Below, piece by piece: positions 40,758-49,304 of a stretch of 64,000 nt of DNA. The notes below the pieces were generated by a model. It was not told where the DNA came from, did no database searches, and saw nothing but the letters and a program-made list of their open reading frames with translations. Every line of letters starts with the position of its first letter. The first letter of the stretch is position 1. The position numbers and the translations under genes were made by a program. Location of the stretch: assembly GCF_000023265.1 (NCBI RefSeq), contig NC_013124.1, positions 186,001 through 250,000 on the forward strand, given 5' to 3'. This DNA is from Acidimicrobium ferrooxidans DSM 10331. GTDB lineage: Bacteria > Actinomycetota > Acidimicrobiia > Acidimicrobiales > Acidimicrobiaceae.

Positions 40758-42697
40758 TCCGCCTTCCCGAGCCCGACCGACCCTGGGTCATGCGGACCTA
40801 TGCGGGTCACTCGAGCGCCCGGGCCACAAACGCGCTGATGCATCGCAACCTCGCACGCGGTCAGACCGGCCTCTCCATCGCGTTCGACCTGCCCACGCAA
40901 CTCGGCTACGACCCTGACGACGCCCTTGCTGAGGGCGAGGTTGGCAGGGTCGGCGTGCCGATCGCCCACCGCGGCGACGTCGCCGAACTCTTCGACGGTC
41001 TCCGGCTCGACGCCATGAACACGTCGATGACCATCAACGCAACCGCCCCCTGGCTCTTCGCCCTCTACCTCGACCGGGCGAGCGAGGAGGGGAGTGCGTG
41101 GGGGGCGCTGGCGGGTACGACGCAGAACGACCTGGTCAAGGAGTTCCTCTCTCGGGGCACCTACCTGCTCGACCCTGCCAACTCGAAGCGAGTCAGCGTC
41201 GATCTGATCACGTTCGCTGTCGAGCACGTGCCGCGCTGGAACCCCATCAACGTCTGTTCGTACCACCTCCAGGAGGCTGGCGCGACGCCGGTCCAAGAGG
41301 TCGCGATCGCCCTCGCGACGGCGATCGACGTGCTCGATGCCGTTCGAGCTCGCGGCGTCGGTGACGACGTGCTCGCACGAGCCGTGGGTCGCATGTCGTT
41401 CTTCTTGAACGCAGGCATTCGCTTCATCGAGGAAGTCGCCAAGGTCCGGGCATTCTCCCGCCTCTGGGAAGGCATCGTTCGTGAGCGCTATGGCATCACC
41501 GACCCACGTCTCGCGCGCTTTCGCTATGGGGTCCAGGTCAACTCGCTTGGCCTCACGGAGCTCCAGCCCGAGAACAACGTCTACCGGATCATCCTCGAAG
41601 CGCTCGGGGTGACGCTCTCGCGCGATGCGCGGGCGCGGGCGTTGCAACTGCCGGCGTGGAACGAGGCGATTGGCCTGCCGCGCCCGGTCGATCAGCAGTG
41701 GTCGTTGCGGGCGCAGCAGATCCTCGCCTACGAGACCGACCTCCTCGCCTACCCGGACATCTTCGAGGGATCGTACGTCATGGAGCAGCTCACCACCGAG
41801 CTCGCCGATGCAGCCGGCGCCGAGCTCGAGCGCATCGTCGCCGACGGGGGTGCGTTCGCCTGTGTCGACACGTTGAAGGCGGAGCTCGTCGCGTCTCAGG
41901 CCGAGCGCCTCCGAGCCATCGAGGCCGGCGATCAGGTCGTGGTCGGCGTCAATCGGTTCGTCGAGTCCGAGCCGTCGCCGCTGCGTCGAGGCGACGACGT
42001 CGTCCACCAGGAGGTCGACCTTGCCGCCATCGAGGCGCTCATCGCGCGGCTGCGCGAGCATCGACGCCAGCGTGAGGGACGTCGTGTCGTCGAGGCGCGC
42101 CGGGCCCTCGAGGAAGCGGCTCGGAGTGGAACGAACGTCATGGGACCCACGTTGGAGCTCGTCCGTGCCGGCGGGACCACCGGTGAGTGGGCGGCGACGC
42201 TCCGCGACACCTTCGGGTCCTATCGCGCCCCGACCGGTGTGGGTGCGGTTGCCGAACGCCTCGGCCGGCGGGGTCGGTCGGTGTCCATCGTCGCCTCGCC
42301 GCCGCCGCGCCTCCTCGTCGCCAAGCCGGGACTCGATGGCCACTCGAACGGCGCGGAGCAGATCGCGGTTGCGGCACGCGATGCGGGTTTCGAGGTCGTC
42401 TACCAGGGCATTCGCCAGCAACCTGCCGACATTGCGGCGGTAGCGCGCGACGAGGACGTCGACCTCGTCGGCCTGTCCATCCTCTCGGGCTCGCACCGCA
42501 CGCTCGTACCGCAGGTCCTCGAGGCACTTCGGGCAGCTGGCGTGACGGTTCCGGTCGTGGTTGGCGGGATCATACCGCCACCCGACGCGGCCTGGCTCGA
42601 AGAGCACGGTGTGGCTCGCGTCTTCACACCACGCGACTGGCGTCTCGACGAGATCGTGCGCGAGCTCGTCGTCCTCGCGCGTGGTGCTCGCTCGTGA
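40754..42697 (+). CDS. B12-dependent acyl-CoA mutase, ethylmalonyl-CoA mutase (MeaA/Ecm) type
   Basis: A 647-aa single-chain mutase. The N-terminal barrel starts R-P-W-V-M-R-T-Y-A-G-H-S and has T-G-L-S-I-A-F-D-L-P-T-Q and M-N-T-S-M-T-I-N-A-T-A. The C-terminal cobalamin domain has D528-x-H530-x-x-G and L-S-I-L-S-G-S-H. The length and P-W-V-M-R-T-Y-A-G start resemble MeaA/Ecm of the ethylmalonyl-CoA pathway more than methylmalonyl-CoA mutase; the exact substrate is not certain. The GTG start overlaps the dehydrogenase stop. Confidence 0.87.
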   Translation: MIRLPEPDRPWVMRTYAGHSSARATNALMHRNLARGQTGLSIAFDLPTQLGYDPDDALAEGEVGRVGVPIAHRGDVAELFDGLRLDAMNTSMTINATAPWLFALYLDRASEEGSAWGALAGTTQNDLVKEFLSRGTYLLDPANSKRVSVDLITFAVEHVPRWNPINVCSYHLQEAGATPVQEVAIALATAIDVLDAVRARGVGDDVLARAVGRMSFFLNAGIRFIEEVAKVRAFSRLWEGIVRERYGITDPRLARFRYGVQVNSLGLTELQPENNVYRIILEALGVTLSRDARARALQLPAWNEAIGLPRPVDQQWSLRAQQILAYETDLLAYPDIFEGSYVMEQLTTELADAAGAELERIVADGGAFACVDTLKAELVASQAERLRAIEAGDQVVVGVNRFVESEPSPLRRGDDVVHQEVDLAAIEALIARLREHRRQREGRRVVEARRALEEAARSGTNVMGPTLELVRAGGTTGEWAATLRDTFGSYRAPTGVGAVAERLGRRGRSVSIVASPPPRLLVAKPGLDGHSNGAEQIAVAARDAGFEVVYQGIRQQPADIAAVARDEDVDLVGLSILSGSHRTLVPQVLEALRAAGVTVPVVVGGIIPPPDAAWLEEHGVARVFTPRDWRLDEIVRELVVLARGARS

Positions 42698-42745
42698 GCG
42701 GCGTCGCTGCTCAAGCCGACGAGCCCTGTGCCGATGATTGGGCAT

Positions 42746-43483
42746 ATGCGGCGGTTCGTCGACGTGGTGGCAGCGGTCCTCGGTCTCGCGGGGGTGCTGC
42801 TCGGGGTCCTCGGGACTCGTACGCAGGTGGCCAACGATGGACTGCTGGGGTCGCTCGTCGGCGCCCTCGGGATCGTCGTGCTCCTCGTTGCTGGAGCGCG
42901 ACGCCTCGAGCGCAGACAGCTGGGTCACGACAAGGCCTCGACGACGGGGGGTGAGAGGACTATGACACAGTCGGCAGCGTCGAGCGACCTCGAGGTCGTC
43001 GTCGATCGCGAAACGGGACTCATGAACGCAGCCTTCTTCGCTGGTCTGCTCCCGACGAAGCTCGCGACGGCACGACGACGTCTCTGGCCGCTCAGTATCG
43101 TCTTGATGCGGGTCATGGAGGCTGAAGGCGAGGCGAGCGCCGAGGGTCCTGCGACCATGGCCGGGTTTGCCACTTCGGTGCTCGAGACCATTCGCGCTGC
43201 CGACGTGGCGTGTCGGGTCGGGGGCGACACCGTCGCGCTCGTCCTCGACGACACCGACGAGGACGGTGCGGCATGGGTGGCCGAGCGGGTACAGATCCAG
43301 GCTGCGCGTTCGGGGAATGCCGGCATCGCCAAGGTCTGCTGTGGCGTCGCTGCCTATCCCTCTCATGGCATCGAGGCCGACGAACTGCTCGCCGTGGCGC
43401 ACGAAGCCCTTGCGCGTTCCGTCGCCGAGGCGGAGGGGCCGGGGCTCGGGCCGGTGATCGTGGCTCCGACGCGTCCGCTCTAG
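42746..43483 (+). CDS. Degenerate GGDEF-domain membrane protein
   Basis: A protein of about 245 aa with two N-terminal membrane helices and a domain related to diguanylate cyclases. The catalytic signature reads C-R-V-G-G-D-T-V-A instead of G-G-D-E-F, and the D-x-L-T-G-L-x-N start is reduced to D-R-E-T-G-L-M-N. It therefore probably cannot make cyclic di-GMP and may bind nucleotides or partners. The ATG at 42746 fits the first helix; a GTG at 42728 is in frame. Its neighbours give no hint. Confidence 0.72.
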   Translation: MRRFVDVVAAVLGLAGVLLGVLGTRTQVANDGLLGSLVGALGIVVLLVAGARRLERRQLGHDKASTTGGERTMTQSAASSDLEVVVDRETGLMNAAFFAGLLPTKLATARRRLWPLSIVLMRVMEAEGEASAEGPATMAGFATSVLETIRAADVACRVGGDTVALVLDDTDEDGAAWVAERVQIQAARSGNAGIAKVCCGVAAYPSHGIEADELLAVAHEALARSVAEAEGPGLGPVIVAPTRPL

Positions 43484-43553
43484 CGACGAGCCGAGGTGGC
43501 ACATGTCATAAGCTGGCGCCTGGTGAGAGTCGGGTGAGTGGCGAGCCTACGAC

Positions 43554-44066
43554 GTGAGTGATGCGTCCGAGCGTGTCGTGCTCATCGGCTTCATGGGGGC
43601 GGGCAAGACCACGGTGGGTCGCTTGCTCGCTCGTCGCCTCGGTGCAGACTTCGTCGACGCCGATGACGCGCTCGTTGCCGAGACCGGGCGGTCGATCCCG
43701 GATCTGTTTCGAGTGCGTGGCGAGGTCGGGTTTCGCCAGCTCGAGGGGGATCTCCTGGGTCGCCTGCTCAGGTCGGCGCGTGGCGTCATCGCGCTCGGGG
43801 GTGGGGCGATCGAGCACGACGAGCTCGCGGAGCTCGTTGCTCCGTGGCTCGTGATCTATCTCGAGGTCCCCTACGACGTTGCCCGTCAGCGAGTTGGATC
43901 GGACGACGGGCGGCCGATGCTGACCAGGTCCGATCTCGAGTCGGTCTACCGACGGCGCGTCGCTCGATACCGGCGACTCGCTGACCTCACCGTCGACGCC
44001 ACCGACGCACCGTCCGTCATCGTCGACGAGATCGTCAGCGCGTTTGGTGCGCTGGGCGACGGCTGA
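43554..44066 (+). CDS. aroK: Shikimate kinase
   Basis: Phosphorylates shikimate in the pathway to aromatic amino acids. The 170-aa protein has Walker A G-F-M-G-A-G-K-T-T, F-V-D-A-D-D, R-G-E-V-G-F-R, the L-G-G-G-A loop, and the lid arginine region D-G-R-P-M-L. Other aro genes are not adjacent. The GTG at 43554 lacks a clear ribosome binding site. The end overlaps the convergent VKOR gene by 32 bp. Confidence 0.92.
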   Translation: MSDASERVVLIGFMGAGKTTVGRLLARRLGADFVDADDALVAETGRSIPDLFRVRGEVGFRQLEGDLLGRLLRSARGVIALGGGAIEHDELAELVAPWLVIYLEVPYDVARQRVGSDDGRPMLTRSDLESVYRRRVARYRRLADLTVDATDAPSVIVDEIVSAFGALGDG

Positions 44067-44523
44067 GGAAGTCGTAGAGAACGACGAGGAAGAGCGTCAA
44101 GGTCATCACGTGGACGCTCGTGCACCAGAGGCAGATCGATCCGATCTTGACGATCTCGGCGTAGACCAGCCAAAGGACGAACACCACACCGACCCCGGCC
44201 AGCGCGAGGCGCACGGCGTCGAGCGCGCGATGGCGCCACGCGAACGGCAGCGAGAGCACTCCCATCGCGAGGAAGAATCCAAGACCCAGCACCGCGACCG
44301 GGATGCCGAGGATGGTCGACTCAGGCGAGGTGGTGACCTTGGCGCAGTTGACGATGCCGGTGTCGGGGCACGCGAGCGTCACGGTGGTGTCGTAGTGCGC
44401 GATGGTGAGATACGTCGCCACGCCCAGGCCCGCGAGCGCGATGAGGGCGACGAGGCCGCGCACCCATCGCGGTGGCGTGGCTAGAGCTGCGACTCGAGGT
44501 GCGAGATCACTGGATCGGTGCAT
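44035..44523 (-). CDS. Vitamin K epoxide reductase (VKOR) family protein
   Basis: A 162-aa membrane protein with four or five helices. The loop cysteines occur in [14 protein letters not shown] and the active-site pair in S-I-C-L-W-C-T. VKOR proteins reoxidise periplasmic thiol oxidases such as DsbA using quinones. The ATG at 44523 overlaps the DUF929 gene by 43 bp; a GTG further in would remove the overlap but also the N-terminal cytoplasmic part. The pairing with a C-P-Y-C protein supports the redox role. Confidence 0.85.
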   Translation of the reverse strand: MHRSSDLAPRVAALATPPRWVRGLVALIALAGLGVATYLTIAHYDTTVTLACPDTGIVNCAKVTTSPESTILGIPVAVLGLGFFLAMGVLSLPFAWRHRALDAVRLALAGVGVVFVLWLVYAEIVKIGSICLWCTSVHVMTLTLFLVVLYDFLSRRPAHQTR

Positions 44524-45332
44524 ACGGCCCCTGGTGCGTTGTGGGTGAGCGTGCAGAACGCGGCGGTGAACTCGTTGGCGAGCGAGTCGATTGCCTGGGC
44601 GGGCTTGGTCGACGGGTCGCGCAGGCTTGCTGCGATCGTTTGCCAACTCAGCCCATCGAGGATCGACGGCGTATAGCTCGCGCCGATGTCGAGGAACTTG
44701 CCGCCCATGTCGATGAAGGGAATCGATCCGTCGTACTGCGTCGACGGCACGTACGGAGGGGCATCGAGCTTGGTGAGCAGTGCCTGCTCGGCTCGGGTCG
44801 GAGCCTGGAGGGCTTGGTAGGTCCGCGTCTCGATCTCGACCGGGACGAAGCTCAGGTAGGGGCTCGTGTAGTGCGAACCATAGAAGGTGAAGGTCGGGGT
44901 GTTCGCGAAGACATCGGTCGACGACGAGCGCATGAGGTGCAGGTTGCTGAACGTCCCAAACCGAGAGAGTGCGACGATGAGCCCCCAGCGTTCGGCGGCG
45001 CAGTAGGGACAGTAGTCAGCGCCGATGTAGAGCACTTCCGGCTTGCCATCGGCGGTGAGCGCGGGCTGGCCGGCCAGCCGATGGAACGTGCTCACGACGG
45101 AGCTGTCGAAGCCGACCGCGTCGAGCGCCGAGCGAGGTACCGAGGTGATCGCCGTCTCGACATCGGCTGGGACCGGGGCATTGATGCTCGATGCGTCCTG
45201 GCTGGTTCCGGAGGAGCGTAGGGCGAAGAAGGCGGCGACGACGACGATCACCACGACGACGACCACGCTCACCGCGATGGCAGGTCCTCGACGAGTCGGG
45301 GGCCGTTGTGCGGTTCGCGCTCGAGCCGTCAT
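44481..45332 (-). CDS. DUF929 family protein, thioredoxin-like, membrane-anchored
   Basis: A 283-aa protein with an N-terminal membrane helix ([16 protein letters not shown]) and an extracytoplasmic domain. [15 protein letters not shown] carries a thioredoxin-like C-x-x-C, followed by A-L-S-R-F-G-T-F, typical of DUF929. It probably forms disulfide bonds in exported proteins, with the VKOR protein encoded downstream as its oxidant. Ribosome binding site AAAGGAG is 8 nt before the ATG. Confidence 0.85.
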   Translation of the reverse strand: MTARARTAQRPPTRRGPAIAVSVVVVVVIVVVAAFFALRSSGTSQDASSINAPVPADVETAITSVPRSALDAVGFDSSVVSTFHRLAGQPALTADGKPEVLYIGADYCPYCAAERWGLIVALSRFGTFSNLHLMRSSSTDVFANTPTFTFYGSHYTSPYLSFVPVEIETRTYQALQAPTRAEQALLTKLDAPPYVPSTQYDGSIPFIDMGGKFLDIGASYTPSILDGLSWQTIAASLRDPSTKPAQAIDSLANEFTAAFCTLTHNAPGAVCTDPVISHLESQL

Positions 45333-45462
45333 GGTTCGCTCCTTTGCTACCGTCGTCGACGATCGCCAGCCTACGGCTTCGATCGTCTCGATGGCTCGCG
45401 TCTGACTCAGGGAACGCTCCGAGGATGCAGAGCAACAGCTGAATCGGCGCCGGCTGCACTGC

Positions 45463-45468
45463 TAGCGT
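45463..45468 (+). promoter_or_regulatory. Candidate leaderless -10 for the RidA gene (TAGCGT)
   Basis: TAGCGT ends 6 nt before the ATG at 45475. Confidence 0.4.
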
Positions 45469-45474
45469 GGCGCC

Positions 45475-45933
45475 ATGAGCGCACTCGATCGGCTCCGGGA
45501 CCTTGGCATCGAACTCGTTGCGCCACCACCAGCGGTGGGGTCGTACGTGCCCACGCTGGTCGTGGACGGTTGGTGCTGGGTGTCGGGCATGCTCCCGCTC
45601 GCCGACGGCTCGGTCGTCCATCCGGGCATCGTCGGCGCCGACGTTGGTCTCGAGGAGGCTCGTGAAGCTGCGCGCGTTGCGACCTCAGTCCTGCTGTCGC
45701 GTCTCGCGGCGGATCTCGGGTCACTGGATCGGATCGAGCAGTGGGTCTCGCTCACGGGCTACGTCCAGAGCGCTCCAGGATTCCACGATCAGCCGGCGGT
45801 GATGAACGCCGCCTCCGACCTCGTGGTCGAGGTCTTCGGCCCGGCGGGGCGACACACGCGCGCCGCGGTGGGGGTTGCGGCGCTGCCGCTCGCAGCACCG
45901 GTGGAGATCGCAGCAGTCCTGCGCGTCCGCTAG
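45475..45933 (+). CDS. RidA/YjgF family protein
   Basis: A 152-aa protein of the RidA-like group. V-D-G-W-C-W-V-S-G-M-L-P, E-E-A-R-E-A-A-R-V-A and R-A-A-V-G-V-A-A-L-P-L are the standard family positions. RidA enzymes hydrolyse reactive enamines; the key Arg of archetypal RidA is R in H-T-R-A-A-V-G. Members of this longer subfamily have less certain function. It overlaps the convergent EamA gene end by 4 bp. Confidence 0.85.
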   Translation: MSALDRLRDLGIELVAPPPAVGSYVPTLVVDGWCWVSGMLPLADGSVVHPGIVGADVGLEEAREAARVATSVLLSRLAADLGSLDRIEQWVSLTGYVQSAPGFHDQPAVMNAASDLVVEVFGPAGRHTRAAVGVAALPLAAPVEIAAVLRVR

Positions 45934-46835
45934 ACGTCCATGCTGGGCGTTCGGCGGCGCTGACCTGTCTGGCGCGGCCACTGCGCCAGCGCGAGCCCGA
46001 TCGCGACGAGCGCGACGCCGACGAGTGGTCGAGGACCGATCGGTGTGGTGTGGAGGGCGAGCCCCCCGACGAGGGCGCCCACTGGGATGAGGGCCACGTA
46101 GGGCGCGGCGCGTGCGACACCGAGACGGTGGATGCCTCGAAACCAGAGGACAAATGCGCCGACGGTCACGGCGAGCGCGATGGCGACGTCGGCGGCGGTC
46201 TCGGTCACGGTGGGGGCAGGCGGCACTCCGCCGGTGATGAGTCCGATCGCGACGAGGCCGATGCCCGCTGCGGCAGCGCTCACGGTGGTGAGCTCGCCAG
46301 GTTCGAGGACGCGCAAGAGCGGCGCTGATACGAGGGTGAAGGTGGCGTCGCTCGCGAGCGCGACGACTGCCCAGGCAAGTCCGGCGGGCGCGAGGCTGCC
46401 TGCGCCGTTGACCACGATGGCCCCCATCGTCGCGATCACGGTGCCCGTGATGAGCGCTCGAGGGATGCCGCGGCGAGAGGCGAGTGCAGTGCCCGCGGCG
46501 ATCACGAGGGGAGCGAGGCCGACCACGACGCCGACGCCTGCCGCGGTGCCGTGGCGCAACGCCTCGATGGTCGCCACGGAGAAGAGCCCGAGTCCCACGA
46601 CCGTATCGACGACGAGCAGGAGCAGCATCCGCGCAGGGAGGTGACGCTGGAGCGGCAGAGCCCGCCGTCGCAGCACGATGACGAGCACCACGGCGCCGAT
46701 GAGGTAGCGTGCCCCCTGGCTGATGAGCGGTGGGTAGGCGACGAGCAAACCGGAGGTAGCGATGCCGAGCCCGACGAGCAACGGGGCGGCTCCGGCGGTG
46801 AGGTGAGCGCCGTAGCTGGGATCATCGCGTGGCAT
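45930..46835 (-). CDS. EamA/DMT-family transporter
   Basis: A 301-aa protein with ten hydrophobic segments arranged as two five-helix repeats, the EamA layout of drug/metabolite exporters. The first repeat ends A-L-R-H-G-T-A-A-G-V-G-V-V-V-G-L-A-P-L-V, the second A-R-A-A-P-Y-V-A-L-I-P-V-G-A-L. Substrate unknown. The ATG at 46835 is 7 nt after TAAGGT; a GTG three bases earlier is equivalent. Confidence 0.83.
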   Translation of the reverse strand: MPRDDPSYGAHLTAGAAPLLVGLGIATSGLLVAYPPLISQGARYLIGAVVLVIVLRRRALPLQRHLPARMLLLLVVDTVVGLGLFSVATIEALRHGTAAGVGVVVGLAPLVIAAGTALASRRGIPRALITGTVIATMGAIVVNGAGSLAPAGLAWAVVALASDATFTLVSAPLLRVLEPGELTTVSAAAAGIGLVAIGLITGGVPPAPTVTETAADVAIALAVTVGAFVLWFRGIHRLGVARAAPYVALIPVGALVGGLALHTTPIGPRPLVGVALVAIGLALAQWPRQTGQRRRTPSMDV

Positions 46836-46842
46836 CACTCTT

Positions 46843-46848
46843 ACCTTA
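46843..46848 (-). promoter_or_regulatory. Candidate leaderless -10 for the EamA transporter (TAAGGT)
   Basis: TAAGGT on the minus strand ends 7 nt before the ATG at 46835. Confidence 0.35.
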
Positions 46849-46924
46849 CGGCTGGCTCGGCGTGCGGGCCCTCGGGTGGATCCCGTAGACTGAGCGCGGC
46901 ACTCGGGGAGTGGAGGTGTGCGAG

Positions 46925-47539
46925 ATGCTGAGTGAGCGGGTAGTTCGAGCCAGGACTCTCGGGGACGTCGTCGCGCCCGGGGCGCTCGCGCGTGTCGTGG
47001 CGGTCGTCGGCTACGCGGCCTTCATCGGAGTGCTCGCCCAGGTGGCGATCCCGCTCCCCTTCACGCCAGTGCCGATCACCGGTCAGACGTTCGCCGTCCT
47101 CCTCGGGGCCCTGGCGCTCGGTCCGGGGCTCGCCTTGGCGGGCACGGCGCTCTATGCCGCGGTGGGGCTCGCGGGGGTGCCGTGGTTCGCGGGAGCGACG
47201 GGGGGCCTCCACATGGTCTCTGATCCATCGTTCGGTTACATCGTCGGTTTCATGGTTGCGGCGGCCTTCGTGGGCTGGCTCGGAACGCGTGGTGCGGATC
47301 GTCGACCGCTCACCACGATCGTGGCGATGGTGGTCGGCAACCTCGCCATCTACGCCGTCGGTGTCGCCTGGCTCGCCGTCGCGCTCGGCGTCTCGCTCCC
47401 ACGGGCGCTCGAACTCGGCATGGTGCCGTTCGTCGTCGGGGACCTCGTCAAGGTCCTGCTCGCGGCGGGCCTGCTGCCGGGAGCGTGGTTCGCACTGCGC
47501 CGTCTCGGTGCACGTGGTGTCGAGGGGTCGCGTCCATGA
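46925..47539 (+). CDS. bioY: Biotin transporter substrate-binding subunit BioY
   Basis: A 204-aa membrane protein with six helices. [15 protein letters not shown] near residue 42 is the BioY hallmark, and [10 protein letters not shown] is also typical. It takes up biotin, alone or with an ECF energy module. GGAGGTG ends about six bases before the ATG at 46925, which sets the start. The stop overlaps the start of the carboxylase beta subunit, so vitamin uptake is translated with the biotin-dependent enzyme. Confidence 0.92.
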   Translation: MLSERVVRARTLGDVVAPGALARVVAVVGYAAFIGVLAQVAIPLPFTPVPITGQTFAVLLGALALGPGLALAGTALYAAVGLAGVPWFAGATGGLHMVSDPSFGYIVGFMVAAAFVGWLGTRGADRRPLTTIVAMVVGNLAIYAVGVAWLAVALGVSLPRALELGMVPFVVGDLVKVLLAAGLLPGAWFALRRLGARGVEGSRP

Positions 47540-49092
47540 CGCACTCCGTCGCGGAGCGGCTCGAGGAGCTGCGGCGGCGTCGTGAGGAGGCGTACCACGC
47601 CGGCAGCGAGCGTGCCGTCGAGCGCCAGCACAGCCAGGGCAAGATGACCGCACGCGAGCGAGTCCTCTACCTGCTTGACGAGGGATCGTTCCAAGAGCTC
47701 GACCTGCTCGCGCGGCATCGGGCGCACGGCCTTGGCCTGGAGGAGCGCCGGCCCTACACGGACGGCGTCATCACCGGCTTCGGGACGGTGAACGGTCGCA
47801 AGGTCTGCGTCTTCTCGCAGGACTTCACCGTCTTCGGCGGGTCGCTCGGGGAGGTGTTCGCCGAGAAGATCCACAAGGTCATGGACCTCGCTGCCGCGTG
47901 CGGCGTGCCCATGATCGGGTTGAACGACGGCGCGGGCGCACGTATCCAAGAGGGCGTGGTCGCCTTGCACTCTTACGGGGGCATCTTTCGTCGCAACGTC
48001 GCGAGTTCGGGCGTCATCCCGCAGATCAGCGTCATCCTCGGCCCCTGTGCTGGCGGTGCGGTGTACTCGCCGGCCATGACGGACTTCATCTTCATGGTCG
48101 AGGGGACCTCGCACATGTTCATCACCGGTCCCGATGTGGTCAAGACGGTGACCGGCGAGGAGGTCACCCTCGAAGAGCTCGGCGGAGCCATGAGTCACGC
48201 GACGAAGTCGGGCGTCGCGACCTTCGTGCTCCCGGATGAGAAGAGCTGTCTCGACGAGGTGCGCTATCTGCTCGAGTTCTTGCCGTCGAACAACATCGAG
48301 ATGCCGCCGGCCGTGCAGGCGACCGACGATCCCGATCGCGAGGTCCTGTCCCTGCGCGAGGTGGTACCCGACAGTCCCAACCAGCCCTACGACATGCACG
48401 ACGTCATCGCGGCCGTCGTCGACGATGGCGAGTATCTGGAGTACTTCGCCCACTGGGCGCGCAACATCACCTGCGGCTTCGCACGGCTCGACGGCAAGGT
48501 CGTCGGGATCGTCGCGAACCAGCCCTCGGTGCTGGCCGGGGTGCTCGACATCGACTCCTCGGAGAAGGCTGCACGCTTCGTGCGCACGTGCGATGCGTTC
48601 AACATCCCGCTGGTGACGTTCGTCGACGTCCCCGGCTTCCTTCCGGGTGTCGACCAGGAGTACGGCGGAATCATCCGACACGGCGCCAAGCTCTTGTATG
48701 CGTTCTCCGAAGCCACGGTGCCTCGCATCCAGGTGATCACTCGCAAGGCCTACGGCGGCGCCTACGTCGTGATGAACTCCAAGTCGATCGGCGCGGACTT
48801 CGCCTTCGCCTGGCCGAGTGCCGAGCTTGCGGTGATGGGCCCTCAGGGCGCGGTGGAGGTCATCCACCGGCGCGAACTCGCGGCCGCAGCGGATCCGACC
48901 CGTCGACGGTCCGAGCTCATCGACGAATACACCGAGCGCTACGCGAACCCCTACGTCGCGGCCGAGCGCGGCTACATCGACGACGTCATCGACCCGGCGG
49001 ACACGCGACGGGTGCTCATCGGTGCGCTCGCGATGCTCGAGACCAAGCGAGAGGATCTGCCGCGGCGCAAGCACGGGAATGTGCCGCTGTGA
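47536..49092 (+). CDS. Acyl-CoA carboxylase beta subunit (propionyl-CoA carboxylase type)
   Basis: A 518-aa carboxyltransferase. [36 protein letters not shown], and the second oxyanion site [10 protein letters not shown] are diagnostic of PccB/AccD enzymes. It transfers carboxyl from biotin to propionyl-CoA or acetyl-CoA. The biotinylated alpha subunit is not in the window. It starts inside the bioY stop and is followed by the small epsilon-like subunit. Confidence 0.93.
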   Translation: MTHSVAERLEELRRRREEAYHAGSERAVERQHSQGKMTARERVLYLLDEGSFQELDLLARHRAHGLGLEERRPYTDGVITGFGTVNGRKVCVFSQDFTVFGGSLGEVFAEKIHKVMDLAAACGVPMIGLNDGAGARIQEGVVALHSYGGIFRRNVASSGVIPQISVILGPCAGGAVYSPAMTDFIFMVEGTSHMFITGPDVVKTVTGEEVTLEELGGAMSHATKSGVATFVLPDEKSCLDEVRYLLEFLPSNNIEMPPAVQATDDPDREVLSLREVVPDSPNQPYDMHDVIAAVVDDGEYLEYFAHWARNITCGFARLDGKVVGIVANQPSVLAGVLDIDSSEKAARFVRTCDAFNIPLVTFVDVPGFLPGVDQEYGGIIRHGAKLLYAFSEATVPRIQVITRKAYGGAYVVMNSKSIGADFAFAWPSAELAVMGPQGAVEVIHRRELAAAADPTRRRSELIDEYTERYANPYVAAERGYIDDVIDPADTRRVLIGALAMLETKREDLPRRKHGNVPL

Positions 49093-49271
49093 GCGAGCTC
49101 TCGTCCGAGGAGGAACTCGCTGCGGTCGTCGCTGCGCTCTGGGCGCACCGGGCGAGGTCGTCGCCTGCTGTGGCCGAGCCGGCCCAGGACGACACCAGGT
49201 GGCGTTTCCAGCGCCGATGGTGGCTCCAGGGCGTCCTGTCGCTCCGTCAGCGACCTCGTCCGACGCTGTGA
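49089..49271 (+). CDS. Acyl-CoA carboxylase epsilon-like subunit
   Basis: A 60-aa protein whose GTG overlaps the beta-subunit stop (GTGA). [18 protein letters not shown] at the N-terminus and a W-R-F-Q-R-R-W-W tail match the pattern of small AccE-type subunits that stabilise actinobacterial carboxylase complexes. It is short and similarity is weak, but the position is exactly that of accE after accD in relatives. Confidence 0.65.
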   Translation: MSELSSEEELAAVVAALWAHRARSSPAVAEPAQDDTRWRFQRRWWLQGVLSLRQRPRPTL

Positions 49272-49291
49272 CAGACGCCTTGCCGCCGAGC

Positions 49292-49297
49292 TAACCT
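49292..49297 (+). promoter_or_regulatory. Candidate leaderless -10 for the amidase (TAACCT)
   Basis: TAACCT ends 7 nt before the GTG at 49305. Confidence 0.4.
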
Positions 49298-49304
49298 CGC
49301 CTCC

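Noticed and set aside
40736-43504. 922-codon open frame on the minus strand
   Set aside because: It is opposite the B12 mutase and degenerate GGDEF genes, without motifs or a signal. It is a mirror of strong codon bias.
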